Below are positions 10,566-22,059 of a DNA stretch of 51,356 bases, piece by piece. The notes beneath the pieces were generated by a model. That model had not been told where the DNA came from, searched no databases, and saw nothing but the letters and a program-made list of their open reading frames with translations. A program made the translations under genes and the position numbers. Each line of letters starts with the position of its first letter. The first letter of the stretch is position 1. The stretch is taken from the NCBI GenBank assembly GCA_000969725.1, contig JXSR01S034302.1. The stretch is one strand, 5' to 3'. Source of the DNA: Ophiothrix spiculata (taxonomy: Eukaryota > Echinodermata > Ophiuroidea > Amphilepidida > Ophiotrichidae).

Positions 10566-11334
10566 CAGTGGCGTAACTTTGGTAGCGGGTGCCCGTGGGC
10601 AGTTTTATAAAGGTGCCCCTAAATATCGAAGCGCACAACGGGGTCCAGCTCCGGGGTTTTTGCTGTATTTTCAATGGAAAAGCACCAAGATTTTCACTAT
10701 AAAGACAGTGTTTCAAACATAAAATAATATCATACTAATGGTTTGTTTCCGCAGCAGTTTTGTACGACTGACATTTTGATCCAACTTTTCCTCCTTAAAA
10801 CATAAAATTGTGTGTTAAAAAAAAAAAAAAGAACAAGCTATGCATAGGTCTATTAAAATTGAAATCCTTTTCTTGAAAGGGCACCCATACGATGAGGTGC
10901 ACCATAATAGATCCGAACTGCTGACTTTTCATTGAATTTAAAGGCCAAGTTTAAAGGGCACCCAAATGAGTGCCGATTGGGTGCCTTTTCATGAAACGGC
11001 ACCCATAGTTCCATACAATGAAAAGTGGCAAAAGTCAGTTGGGCCCGCAGTTGAGGAGTAAGGGTATAGATTATTTCCCTTCCCCTCCCCTCCCCTCCTC
11101 TCCTCTCCCAGTACTGCCTCTCCCCCTCCCTCTGTCTCTCTCTCTCTCTCTCTCTCCCTTTTTTCCCCCTTTTTCTTTTTCTCTCTCCCTTCCTCCTTCC
11201 TTTCCTTTTTCTTTTGTCCTTTTCCCTTTCCCAACTCCATTTTTTGTGTGGTCAACTCAGGGTGCCCCCTGGTGCCCCCTAACCCGGGTGCCCGCGGGTT
11301 TGCCCACCCCGAGCCTATAGGAGTTACGCCACTG
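10566..11334. mobile_element. Non-autonomous hAT-type element with 8-bp TSD
   Basis: Terminal repeats are CAGTGGCGTAACT at the left (10566-10578) and AGTTACGCCACTG at the right (11322-11334). They are flanked by the identical octamer ACCACAGG at 10558-10565 and 11335-11342. An 8-bp duplication with CAGTGGCGTA ends is the classic hAT signature. The uninterrupted site (ccctaccacaggttttc) is present at about 25490. The inside is non-coding, with a CT-rich low-complexity tract at 11070-11240 that produces spurious Ser/Pro/Leu and Lys/Glu frames. 769 bp, no transposase. Confidence 0.93.
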
Positions 11335-11413
11335 ACCACAGGTTTTCGAGCGTAGCGCGAAAACACGAAAACATTTTACATCGCCGCTTCACCTAGGCGA
11401 AATGTTAACCGTG

Positions 11414-12215
11414 CTAGCATGGTCAACCATGGTCATGGTCAAGACATGGTTGACCATGGTTGACCATGGTCAGCCATGATCGCCCGTGGTGGCTTGACCA
11501 TGGTCATGGTCACCATGGTATACCATGCTTATAAGCATGGCTGAACATGGTTAGCCATGGTGTCACCATGTTTAAGCATGACTGAACATGGTCAGCCATG
11601 GTGTCACCATGGTATACTATGCTTAAGCATGGCTGAACATGGTTAGCCATGGTCAATGTTGGAGTGGGTTTGACCATGGTCAGGCAATTTCAAATTGTGA
11701 CATTGACCGTAGTCACCATGTCTGACCATGGTCACATGAAAATCCATCATGTTAACCATGACAGTTTTTGTATATTTAATCTCTATATATAGAATTAGAT
11801 TCACAAAATTTAAGTTATAATACGTACACTTTCTTGTTTCACAACAAGAATATAACCATGGAAAAAAAACTATGGAAGATATGACCGTGGCTGACCATGG
11901 TCAACCATGGTTAAACATGATCATATCGACCATGGTTGACCAATGTTAACCATGGTCAATCATGCCAAGCTTTTGACCATGGTGACTGGATGTCTTTGAC
12001 CATGGCGTGCCATTTTTCAAAAACACGGCTAACCATGGTCAAACTCTACATGTTTGACCATGGTTGACCATGGTTGACCTTGTCAAACATGCCAAGCTTT
12101 TGACCATGGTGACTGGATGTGTTTGACCATGGCGTGCCATTTTTCAAAAACATGGCTAACCATGGTTTGACCATGGTCAAAACCCCATGGTTAACCATGG
12201 TTAAACCATGCTTTT
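11414..12215. repeat. CCATGG/GGTTGACC palindromic satellite
   Basis: Dozens of copies of a short degenerate unit near ACCATGGTTGACCATGG, each itself palindromic around CCATGG, on both strands. A longer direct duplication lies near its end: the words gccaagcttttgaccatgg, tgactggatg, ggcgtgccatttttc occur at about 11967 and 12090. Positions 11690-11870 are a less repetitive interval. The block sits inside composite repeat A and is missing from copy 2 at 25450. A short echo (gttaaaccatgcttttttcg) occurs at 12907. Confidence 0.85.
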
Positions 12216-12713
12216 TTCGCCTAGGCATGTAATTGTCAAACTTACGCAGCGGGTCCCTCAGTGGCAAAAAAATTCAAATCGGTCCAGTCGTTTTGTGCTA
12301 ATTAGCATAAACTGATTTTTCGAGGGCGCTGTTCGAATTTGTTTTGCCCATAAAATCGAAACCGAATATTTTTTTTTCTAATTTTATTTTTGAAATGTAA
12401 TTGTACTTGTAATATGCAAATTTGAGCAAAATTTCATGCGAAAAAATCCTTCGGGAACACGTTTTTTGAAATTTTGGCGGGAAATTTTTTGACCGTGCGA
12501 CACAAAAATGGTTTTTCGGCCGCCATTTTGAAACGGATCATCCGATTTTCAATTTTGTTTCTGTATTTTGGTCCTTTTTACATGCTTTATCATTGACCAG
12601 ACTTTCAATGTGAAATTCATACAGGAAGGTTGTTTTTTTAAGGGGGGGGGGGGTCCCTAGGTACCCCCCTTGGGCACCAACAGGTAAAAATACCTTGGTC
12701 ACTTAAGTGTTAA

Positions 12714-13760
12714 GTCCCTTAAGTGTTTGCTAGGCCTAGCTGAAATTGATATTTACGAAACCCTGCTAGTGTAAATTTTTAGCAGACAACTAAAATGTTC
12801 ATTTTACTAATGATTGTCAAGGATAAAATAATGATGTTAAGACAATAATTTCGGTTAGTACATTATAGCACTTTCAGACAAACACGAGATAATGTCTTTC
12901 CCCATTGTTAAACCATGCTTTTTTCGCCTAGGTAATGTATAGAGTGAAAAATGAAGATCTGAATATGAAAATATGACTGTATCATGGATAATTGAGATTT
13001 TGTTACCAAAATATTGCTCATATTTTTCTCATAACCGATGTGAAATTTTTTCGGCTGAGTTATATTCCATTTTGGCTTGGAGATATAAATGTGTCTAATT
13101 TTACAAATTGCCCATAAAATCAAATCGGTTTGACTGATTCAGCTAAAATTTGAAATTCAAACTTCTCTAGTGGTATCTTTCATATGACACTGAAAACTCA
13201 ATTTTGCAAAATCAGACCAAGCTCCTTCCTTAAGATTTTAAAAATCTTATAATTTCTGAATTTCAGAAAAATCTTAAAATCTTACAATCTGAGAAAAATT
13301 GTCATATTGGGCCAAAATTGACAGTTGGAGTTTATTTGGAAATGTAAAATTTTATAAGTTTCCTTTCTTGTAGGTTCAGATTTTCTTTAAAAATTTAAAT
13401 TTTAACAAAGTTAATAATTTTATAAAAAATTTGACAGTGGCGTACCAAAGTGTCACTGTTTTTGCAGGCTCCATATATATGTGTCAAAAGACCCCCTTCT
13501 CAGCCCTTCTTCTATTATAAATGCATGCATGTGCTCTCACCATAATGTCTATAATTTTCCCTCACCGAATGCAAAAACTGTGTTGTCACCCAATAACCCT
13601 TCATTTTTTAGACCAACAAACCCTCACATTTTTGTATTTTTCTCTCACCGAATGCCAAAAATCATGCTCTCAGTCACCCAATGACCCCAAGTGAAGTTGT
13701 GTTCCAAATACATATTAATTTGTCAAAACGATGTTTGATAAATGTGCTTTAATTGTAGAA
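12714..13760. other. Mixed degenerate sequence
   Basis: No gene seen. 12907-12933 repeats ttaaaccatgcttttttcg and cctagg from the end of the preceding satellite. 13250-13320 carries the GGCCCAAAATTGACAG wording. 13560-13690 has two copies of ctcaccgaatgc with tttttgtatttttctc, echoed in reverse at 20485-20580. CAGTGGCGTACC at 13435 resembles a hAT end, but no partner was found. Confidence 0.4.
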
Positions 13761-13761
13761 A

Positions 13762-14126
13762 AAAAGTTTTATCCAATACTTTTTGTAGTTGTGTGACATA
13801 AAATTTTGTTTTGATTTTACTTTTTGTTTTGTTTTCTTTTTGGTTGTCAGTTTTGAAAAGTTACAGGAAAAATTGTGGCATACTTTTTGTTTTTATCAGT
13901 GTGAAGATGTCTTCTTCTGCATCTGGCCCTACAATCTTATTAAAAAGTTTTATCCAATACTTTTTGTAGTTGTGTGACATAAAATTTTGTTTTGATTTTA
14001 CTTTTTGTTTTGTTTTCTTTTTGGTTGTCAGTTTTGAAAAGTTACGAGAAAAATTGTGGCATACTTTTTGTTTTTATCAGTGTGAAGATGTCTTCTTAAT
14101 TCTGCATCTGGCCCTACAATCTTATT
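13762..14126 (+). repeat. Near-identical 181/184-bp tandem duplication
   Basis: Unit 1 (about 13762-13941) and unit 2 (about 13943-14126) both run from aaagttttatccaatac to ggccctacaatcttatt. They differ by a 4-bp insertion in unit 2 (cttcttaattctgc against cttcttctgc) and a swapped base pair (ttacaggaaa against ttacgagaaa). The period is 181 bp. The near identity, against heavily eroded surroundings, indicates a recent duplication or an assembly artefact. No gene content. Confidence 0.92.
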
Positions 14127-16123
14127 GTTTTTAACAACGATTGTCATTCAGACCTGTGATCTTTTTTGCTCAAACGCTTAAAGCTCAAATTCATTTAGGG
14201 CCAAAAATCATGCAAAAATTGTCTTCTTTTGGCCACTATTCTCATATTTAATGATTTTGGTTACCTACAAACATCAAGATCTTACATAACACTGGTCTAC
14301 AAATTTTCAAAAAATTCGAGTATCTGAGATGAAACATACCTTCCTTTGTCAATTTTGGGCTGCTGAACATGAATATGACCATTAAAAAATCAGATTAGCT
14401 CTAGTTTTTAAGAATTTTGCGATTTAATATTTTACATGGCAACGTATAGGAGCAATACACAATATGGTAGATCTACATGTATTTTACGTATATACAGTTA
14501 CACAGATTATGAAGGTTCTACTGATAATCGATGCTTCTTTGGTTGGTTCTTATATCTCTTTTTAGGAACAATAGAAATCCACAATAATGATGTGCTCTAT
14601 TTGTCTTGATAACGTTTCTCTATGGGTTAGATCGAAACGTTCACATTGTTGTCACCGACTGCACCACAGTTGACAGGAAATGAATCGATGTGATTGAAGT
14701 AAATGGATTTTTAAGGACATATTGCAGCCCAACTTTCAATAGCATATTCATAGTAGCATGTCTTCCACAAATTGTTTGTAAATGCCAGCTTCATTATTTC
14801 CAATGAAATTGTTAACAACTTGGGAGTCTTCTTTTGCTTCCTATGATGCAATCAAATGCTTCATCTAAAAGTTCATGGATTTGAGGAACAACAAATACCC
14901 TCTATTGCTTTACTCGGCTTTAGGAATTAAGTACCAAGGCTCCATGGAATGCTGATCCATGGCTTTAACAAAGTTCTTCATTCTTTATGAGTTCCATTTT
15001 TAGTAAAACCTTGTTTTGGTCTACAAGTGAAAGACATTGCACATATTGAGGTCCAGATTCAAGTTGTTGTTGGTAAGGCCAGTCTAATTGAATGTCATTA
15101 ATGAGAAGCAGTTGGTGGGAAGATCTTGTTCAACCGTCCCATTCACAAAGAAAACAATAATACAAACACAAATGTACTATGTGTAACCTCATTGAGAACA
15201 AGCAGGATAGTAATGATTTTGAGGTGAACGCAAATATGTCATTGTATTGGCACACTTAATGCATTCTAAAAAGTTGCTTCACATTGTCAATTTTATTTCA
15301 TGTAAAAGTACTCGCTGAATCTCAATATTGATCAATCAATAACATCAATAAATCACCTCCACTCATTAGGACTTACAGGCTTCATTTAAACCATCAACAT
15401 CAACTGTCTTAGATTTTTCCAGTCAAAATTTATAACAACATCATGACAGGATACCAAATCACCTATCCTCTTTAAAATCAAAATAGTAGTGGCTTAAACA
15501 AGTTCTGTAATCAGTTTATTATCCTACTTCATTAACAATACTTTCAATGGACATGAGAAGATAAAATAACATTAAAAGTAAGGTTTATGTACTCAACATT
15601 GTGCTACTCCCTATATTGCCTATTAGCTCCTATCGTGGTACACAGTATACCACTGGGGTTGTGTATCTTAAAAACAAGAGCTAACTAGCATTTTTAAGCA
15701 TCATTTTTGGTTTCAGTGACCCAAAATTAGTCAAGATTGACTACTTTCATTTAAGATACTTTTTGGCTGTAGACCAGTGATAATTTGTTAGCAAAACAGT
15801 CATTTTATTAAGGTGCAGTATTGTATCTATTTGTACAATTGTGCCGGTCTTGAAAAAAAATGAATGGAGTATTGCCATTGAATGGAAACATTTTGTCAAA
15901 AAGACACAATCCTGCACCTCACTCAGTCATTTTGGTGTCAAAATTGAATTGAAAATCTGGATTTTCCAAGTTACAAACAGCTCTCAAAGCTATAGTAAAA
16001 AATTTCAAAATTTTGCACTTGAAATGGGGGTCTTTGGAACTAAATCTCAAAAAATGAGGCTGGGGAACTGAAAATTTTTGAAAAAAAGCCTCGCGAACTA
16101 AAGGTTGCGCTTGAAATGGGGGT
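14127..16123. other. No recognisable gene; eroded repeats
   Basis: About 2 kb without arrays or inverted repeats that I can define. 15950-16120 holds loosely repeated lines (gaaatggggggtct-like at about 16022 and 16112; gggaactgaaaat, gcgaactaaagg). Short frames at 15841-16071 look like chance. Confidence 0.4.
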
Positions 16124-16483
16124 CTACTCTCTAAATATAAACGAGTGAAAATTTCACTCCCCCAAAGAGTGAAACTCTTATAAAAAAGGAGTGGTTTTGT
16201 ATGTTAAACAGCAAATTTCCACTCAAAAAGAGTGAAAATCACTCTAAAAAGAGTGAATTTCCACTCGTTTGAGGAGTTAAACGAAGGACAACTCGAAAAA
16301 GAATTGTCCTTCGTTTAACTCCTAAAACGAGTGGAAATTCACTCTTCTTAATAGAGTGATTTTCACTCTTTTTGAGTGAAAATTTGCTGTATAAGATACA
16401 AAACCACTCCTTTCTGAGTGGTTTATAAGAGTTTCACTCTTTTGGGGAGTGAAATTTTCACTTGTTTACATTTAGAGAGTAGG
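16124..16483. mobile_element. 360-bp palindromic MITE rich in AGAGTGAAA/TTTCACTC
   Basis: Nearly perfect palindrome centred near 16303. Ends are CTACTCTCTAAATATAAAC (16124) and GTTTACATTTAGAGAGTAG (to 16483). Paired blocks include aggagtggttttgta with caaaaccactcct, acagcaaattt with aaatttgctgt, and a central aactcgaaaaagaattgtcc with ggagttaaacgaaggac on both sides. The septamer AGTGAAA/TTTCACT recurs many times inside both arms. A TA dinucleotide sits at each edge, compatible with a TA target duplication. No coding capacity. Confidence 0.9.
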
Positions 16484-18640
16484 GAGCGGCAGGCAAGGCG
16501 TGAAAAGGGGGTATTGCAGGCTGCACTGTACCCGTATCACCTTTCTAGGTCAGTGCCCCCTCCCAGATTGATTTGAAAAACTTCTTAGAGCCCTGTTAAT
16601 GTTAAAGATAAGCTTCCTTTAGCTATAGTACCAAGTTGGGTTTCATTGGCGTAAGCCTAAACAAGGTGATTTCACCTGAAATTTTTTTTTACAATTTGAG
16701 CAAAATTGGCACTTTTGAATGAAACAAATTAGCAATGCCATGCAGACTTTGTTTCCATAATGGTCAAAGATGTATCCAAACTTGTCAATATTGTGCAAAA
16801 TAACCCCCAAAATTGTCTAATTTCAAAGTTTTGCACACCTGCAGCCATCAAAATTTTAATTTTAGTGACCATTTTTGAAATTGTCATTGTTGTAGTCCAA
16901 GGACCAGGTGTATAGGCCAACATGCCAAGGATTTGTCATCCAAGACCAAGCACTCAAGTCAAGGACCAGGTGTGCCAAGGACTTGGCATCCAAAACAGTG
17001 GCTGCAGTATGCACAAGATTTTTTGACTGCATGGGGAGGGCACAATATTTAGTTTCCCCCGAATGACCATGAGAGGGGTATGATTGGATGTTTTTAATAC
17101 GTGCATAGCGCACAAAAATATTCACAATCGCGCAAAGCGCGTGAAATTTAAAATAAATTTGCTACTTATTATAGCTAAAATGGAGATAAAATCTTGATAA
17201 ATGCACGAAGCAAATTTCATAGAATATTAACAATCACACGAAATTTTGAAACAACTTTGCTATTTGTAGCTAAAAATGGAGATAAAATCTTGACTCGCCC
17301 CTATATATCCCCACCTTCCATCCCCCAGCCCCCATTTCCAAAATCTCATACACAATCTGATCAGGGAATAACAACCAAGGCTGAACTAGCAAGTGTTAGC
17401 CAGTTTTGACCTTGTTTGTCATCAAATCCAAGTTAATCTATTTTTAAATTCATTAAAGTATCACCAAACAATAACCACCAAGCTAGAGCACAAACCCGAG
17501 GGGGGGGGGGGGGTACTTAGTACAAAATGTGGTATATTGATAGGTCTGTTTTTCAATTTTTTCTAAAATTTGCGGCAAATTTCAAACAAAAATCAGGAAA
17601 TTCCCTCCAAATTAGCATAAATTTTCAGAGAAAATTTCATTTTTTGTATAAACTCAACTCAAAATTTTGGGAATTTGGTATATGGATGGGCCCCTTTTTC
17701 TTAAAAATTGGTAGTATACTATTGGTATAGCATGGATGGTACTTCACATTTCCCAGTGGCACACCCCTACCAAAACCAAACTTGAGTACCCCAACCCCCA
17801 CCGTGCACGAAAGGTGATGTTTTCCAGATTTTGTGGACATCTGCTATCCAATTATATTGCTGCTTCTTGCATATCAAAACTTTTATAGCCCAAAATATGA
17901 CCATATGAGATACAAATTATATAAAAGTAGTCTCTCATTCACAAATTTCTCAAGGTAGCAATCTTTTCATAACTAAAACTGAATTCAATAGATATTGCAC
18001 ACCTCAATAATCAGACAACATGTCTAGTCAAAAATGACCAAATGTTTTAAGGGAGTGGCCTTTTTTAATTTTTGTTTTTCTGAAAAAGTTCACAGAATGT
18101 GTTTTCAACTCTTACACAACCAGAAAGCTGAAAAAAATAATCTTTATAATGGTATGATAATTAAGGCAATAGGTGTTGTACTGCCGAGATATGGTCTGAG
18201 AAAGAGTTAGAATTCTGAAAAACTTCAGCATTTTAGCTACTTTTACACACAAAACCTGTGAAATATTGTACATGAAATTTGTTTCTAAAAACTATTTTCG
18301 GAAAATTAGGAGCTTGCAGTGTGTTTTGATGTTGAATATTTTATTAACAGTAATATCATTAATAATTTGGTATTGTAATTTGAATATAAAGGTTGAAATG
18401 ACAAAGTTTAATACAATGAATTATTTGAACATTGGTGCAGAAAAACCTAGAAAACATCAGGTAGCACTGCCTTTCTTTTGTTCTTGGTTTAATATTGTTC
18501 ATGTTTGAAAATGTCTTGTATATTTTTCGGTAAATGAAGAATACACAAGGTTTCCATATGAGGCATCAGGTACGTGGGGTCTATATTTTAAAACTGTCAT
18601 TATTTGTTACCACATAACACATAGGGATGAAACCCAGACA
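16484..18640. other. No recognisable gene; minor repeats
   Basis: 16680-16870 is a degenerate copy of the GGCCCAAAATG family. 16900-16995 duplicates caaggaccaggtgt (about 16897 and 16962) with nearby gccaaggacttgg. A G-run lies at 17500-17512. No exon-like frame was identified. Confidence 0.4.
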
Positions 18641-18649
18641 TGCAGGACG

Positions 18650-18975
18650 GGGTATGAATAATGAACCCTTTTTAAAATTATGAATAACAAACCTCTTTTA
18701 TTATGAATAACAAACCTTTTTTTATAATGAATAACAAAAGTTTTATAATGAATAACGAACCTTTTTCATTTTTATGAATAACGAACCTTATTATGTTATG
18801 AATAGCGAACACTTTTTATTATGAATAACGAACCCTTTGTTTTGATTATGAAAAACTAACCTTATTTTCTTTTATGAATAGCGAACTTGACCTTTTCTTA
18901 TATTATAAATTGCGGATCCTTTTTCAAATTATGAATAAAGAACGTATGCGCATTTTATGAATAGTGAACTTTTTT
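18650..18975. repeat. Minisatellite TATGAATAACGAACC with variable T-rich spacers
   Basis: About 12 copies of a 15-bp core (TATGAATAACGAACC or near variants such as TATGAATAACAAACC and TATGAATAGCGAAC) are separated by T-rich spacers of about 5-20 bp. The core is better conserved than the spacers. Spacers are too short and simple for a CRISPR, which would not be expected here. No open frame. Confidence 0.88.
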
Positions 18976-19284
18976 TTTTATTCCCTGTGCTTCAAGTTGG
19001 GTCTGGTGGTGGGAGAAAAATACATAGATTCTGCACCAGACCCCTTCTCTTAACTGTTAACTATTAATTATACTACAGAGATAGAAGCATAAAAGCTCAT
19101 AAAAAACACAATATTATAGTACACAAGTGTAAGCACCAGTCTGAAAACAGGGGCTGGTGATAATACCAAGGTTTTTATAGAGCTCCCTCCCACCTAGCCC
19201 AACCCACCCAAACAGCCACCCACCACACGCATGCACCCTCCCCCTCATGACATCACATTTAGGGCCTACACGATAAGCTACAAA

Positions 19285-19395
19285 TATTGTCACGCAAAGT
19301 GCCCCGTAAAAAGTGGCCTGCAAATATTGGCCCGCAAATATGCCACAAAAATTGGCCTGTAAAAGTTGGCCCGCAAAAATCGCCCCACAACCCGC
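19285..19395. repeat. Short tandem repeat TTGGCCCGCAAA
   Basis: At least six imperfect units of about 17-20 bp: gtggcctgcaaatatt, ggcccgcaaatatgcc, ttggcctgtaaaagtt, ggcccgcaaaaatcgcc and similar. GC-richer than the neighbours. It creates a cysteine/glycine-rich chance frame on the minus strand. Confidence 0.7.
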
Positions 19396-21085
19396 AGCCC
19401 CGGACAAAATAGCACCTCCTACCAGGCACAGCTATTAAAGCAATGCAAGGGAGCAGCCACCGGGCTTACAAAGTTAGGCGAAGTTGTGCAAATCCTCAAA
19501 TTCCATGATTTTCCATGCTTATACTATAGGTCTACATGTCGTTTTTGAGATAATCATCATAAACTGGTAAAATGATGATGCGGTTCAAATTTTGTTACGT
19601 CCCTATAACTAAACAATAATAAAAAAATATTTAAAGCAATGCATTTGTTATTATAGTCTGCTATTATAAGCCAAATTTCATTGAAAAACTCTTTCAGAAA
19701 GCAGATTTTGAATTTTTGGCAGGAAATTTTTCGTTTAAAAAAATTGACAAAAATTAGATATCTGGTTGTCATTTTGAAACTCAATGACATATTTTTTTGT
19801 TTGTTTAATAGTTTGTTTCATATGAATTGTATGGAGTTGTTGTATCACTGAGTATGGTTTAAAGATTTATAAATAATGTGGAAAACATTATTTTTTTTAA
19901 ACCATGTAAACAGGATATAGTAAAACAGGAAAAACAGCTTTATGCACCTAATTATGCAAGCTTGTCTTCTTTTCATTTTTAAAATGATTTAATTTGATGT
20001 TTTAAACAAATAACCATTTCACTCAATTACAGTAATATTGACACTGCCTGACATTTGTAAGAGCTTGTCAAATTTCACTGTCAAACATATACCATTACAA
20101 TTTTCAATAGCCCAGAGAAATATCTGAATGCCTATATGGTTTCATATGGCCTTGGGCATTTTGTGTCATAATACTGACTGTTGAAAAGACCATATTCAAG
20201 CAAATTGTTTGCTAAGACACATTTCCTTGAATAGACATACCTTGCTCTCCAGTCTAGCAGAACAAATTGGTACATGTACATGTTGAATTTTCTGATATAA
20301 ATTGCTACATTTTGACAATAGATCCTTTAGTTTCTTTAAAAAAATTGGTATTTTGATGGGTGTAATTATCAAATTTTCCGACATTTATGCAAATTATGGA
20401 TTTATTCTAAGTTTCATACAAGAATCAGGAATTGTGTACCAATATTGCAAAATATTGAAAATGAAGTTGACTTAACAGGCCGGGCATTCAGTGAGAGCAC
20501 GGATCATGTGGGAGAGCATGATTTTTAGCATCCCGGTCAAAGAGAAAAATACAAAAATACAAGGTCTTATTGGTTTAAAAATTAATGAGCCTGAGTGTTA
20601 TTATAAATAGAAAAGAGTTCCATATGCCCTCATTTATTTACATGTCAGATACAAAATTAATGTTAAGATTGGCCTTTTTTAAAATCGAAAAAGAAAAGAA
20701 TAAAGAACAAATTTAATTAAATTGTATGTTACAAGTAAATCTAAAAGGAGTTGTGGAATTTTTGCCAAATTATGAAGAAATTTTTTTTAATTTTTTAATT
20801 TTTAATTTTTGAAAAACTAACGTCCACACTAAAACTAACGCGCGCAATTAATTTTATTTAGCCTAACAGTGCAAGTTAGCCCAGTGTGCCATGGCAGCTG
20901 TTGAGCAATTACCCAGGGTCCATATTCATGAACTTAACTGTAGTTGGCTGCTAGCTCTTTGCCTACCTGGGCAATTTCATGAAAAACTGGACATCATGGT
21001 TGTAATTTCAAATTCATCTGAACAGTTGACACCTAATCTAAAGGATTTCAAACTAGAATTTTAAAATGGCCAAGCATGTTTTGAA
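19396..21085. other. No recognisable gene; eroded repeats
   Basis: AT-rich. 20485-20580 is a reverse echo of 13560-13690. 20920-20950 (ggtccatattcatgaactta) resembles 10495-10510 (ggcccatattcatgaa), a common wording at MITE edges, but no partner end was located. Confidence 0.4.
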
Positions 21086-21089
21086 TGCT

Positions 21090-21316
21090 AAATTATTCAA
21101 TCAATCAATCAATTCATGATACAAGTACTTGCATATAGGCCTACCCCATGAAGGAGTCTATTCGTACAGGGGACCCACGACTTTACGTGACTGTCCGACC
21201 ACGGAGCAAGTAGAGTAAAGTTCTTGCCCAGACGAAAACCGCCCAGCCCGGGGCTCGAACCCAAATCTCTGTACTATGAGACCCGCACTCTAACCGCTCG
21301 GCCACACTCCCCTCTA
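21090..21316 (-). mobile_element. tRNA-derived SINE (Leu/Ser-like head)
   Basis: Read on the minus strand, the head at 21316-21240 contains A box TGGCCGAGCGGTTAGAGTGC and B box GGGTTCGAGCCC at tRNA-like spacing, with a long middle like class II tRNAs. A tRNA-unrelated body follows (21240-21130), then a (TTGA)n tail at about 21117-21096. The head has no clean acceptor-stem closure and is fused to a body and tail, so this is a SINE, not a tRNA gene. Confidence 0.82.
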
Positions 21317-21612
21317 TCGTATATATTTTGCTTAGAATATTCTATGCTGACGACATGACGTAGGTCATCGAATAAAACTGTGTGTTTTCCGTCACGGATG
21401 ACTTTTCCAAGAATGGATAAGGCTTAGGGGAAAAAAATGCTCTCAAAATTTTATAATTTTAGCAAATTTGTCATAGTCACAAATTTGAAAATTTCATGAT
21501 CTCCAATTAGTTGCCTCTGGCCCTCATCTTACTGTTTTAGCAATATTGTCATGCAGATCATCAGATATTAAGATATAATTGTAAATTTTAAAATTTGTCC
21601 TTTTCGCCCAAA

Positions 21613-21671
21613 ATTCTCAAATTTTATGATTTTGATTACTACAGGTAATCAAAATCATAAAATTTGAGAAT
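21613..21671. repeat. Perfect 26-bp inverted repeat (hairpin)
   Basis: The left arm 21613-21638 starts ATTCTCAAATTTTATGATTT and the right arm 21646-21671 is its exact complement; the loop is CTACAGG. It lies within a block of the GGCCCAAAATG repeat family (21440-21850). Confidence 0.85.
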
Positions 21672-22059
21672 CCGATCAGACAATGTTGAGTCTAATTATC
21701 TGTTTTGGCCAAAATCCTCATATTGATAATTTTTCTTTACTGCTGACCTAAAATCTTACTGAATAGAATGATTGGGCCAAATTGCAGATTTTGAATTTTA
21801 TGATTTTCCATGCTCACAGTGTCTTTTTCATTTCATTTTAAGGAAATGATAGGCACTTTTGATCATTTTCTTTATTAACTGTTTGCACGAGTACAATGAT
21901 ATACTCATTTTGAGGAATGAACTTGACTTGGAAGAAGACGATCGACGAAGAAGAAGAAGATGAAGAAGAAAATATCTTTAAAAAAATATAAAAAATAATT
22001 AAGTTACAATTTCAGCAAAATTGTAAGCAAAATTTTCATTTTATCAAGCAGGGAGCCTG

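Larger units (their letters stand above)
10533..12713 (+). mobile_element. Composite repeat A, copy 1 (interrupted by a hAT and a satellite)
   Basis: The backbone is shared with 25450-25858. Common parts: aggggccctaccacagg (about 10549), then ttttcg, then 12320-12690 with gaatttgttttgcccata, gcaaaatttcatgcgaaaa, gccgccattttgaaacg, tgtattttggtcctttttac, a G-run and cccccttgggcacc. The right end GGTCACTTAAGTGTTAA (12697-12713) is the reverse complement of the left end of copy 2 (TTAACACTTAAGTGAC, about 25454), so the family carries TTAACACTTAAGTGAC terminal repeats. Copy 1 carries two extra blocks: the hAT element at 10566-11334 and the CCATGG satellite at 11414-12215. Confidence 0.7.

Noticed and set aside
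10989-11366. Lys/Glu/Arg-rich minus frame and Ser/Pro/Leu-rich plus frame
   Set aside because: Both read through the CT-rich low-complexity tract inside the hAT element.
13435-13450. CAGTGGCGTACC resembling a hAT left end
   Set aside because: No matching right end or 8-bp duplication found nearby.
18650-18975. Possible CRISPR-like array
   Set aside because: Spacers are short T-rich strings of uneven length and the genome is eukaryotic; it is a minisatellite.
21240-21316. Possible tRNA-Leu or tRNA-Ser gene, minus strand
   Set aside because: It has good A and B boxes but is fused to a body and a (TTGA)n tail and lacks a clean acceptor stem; called a SINE.
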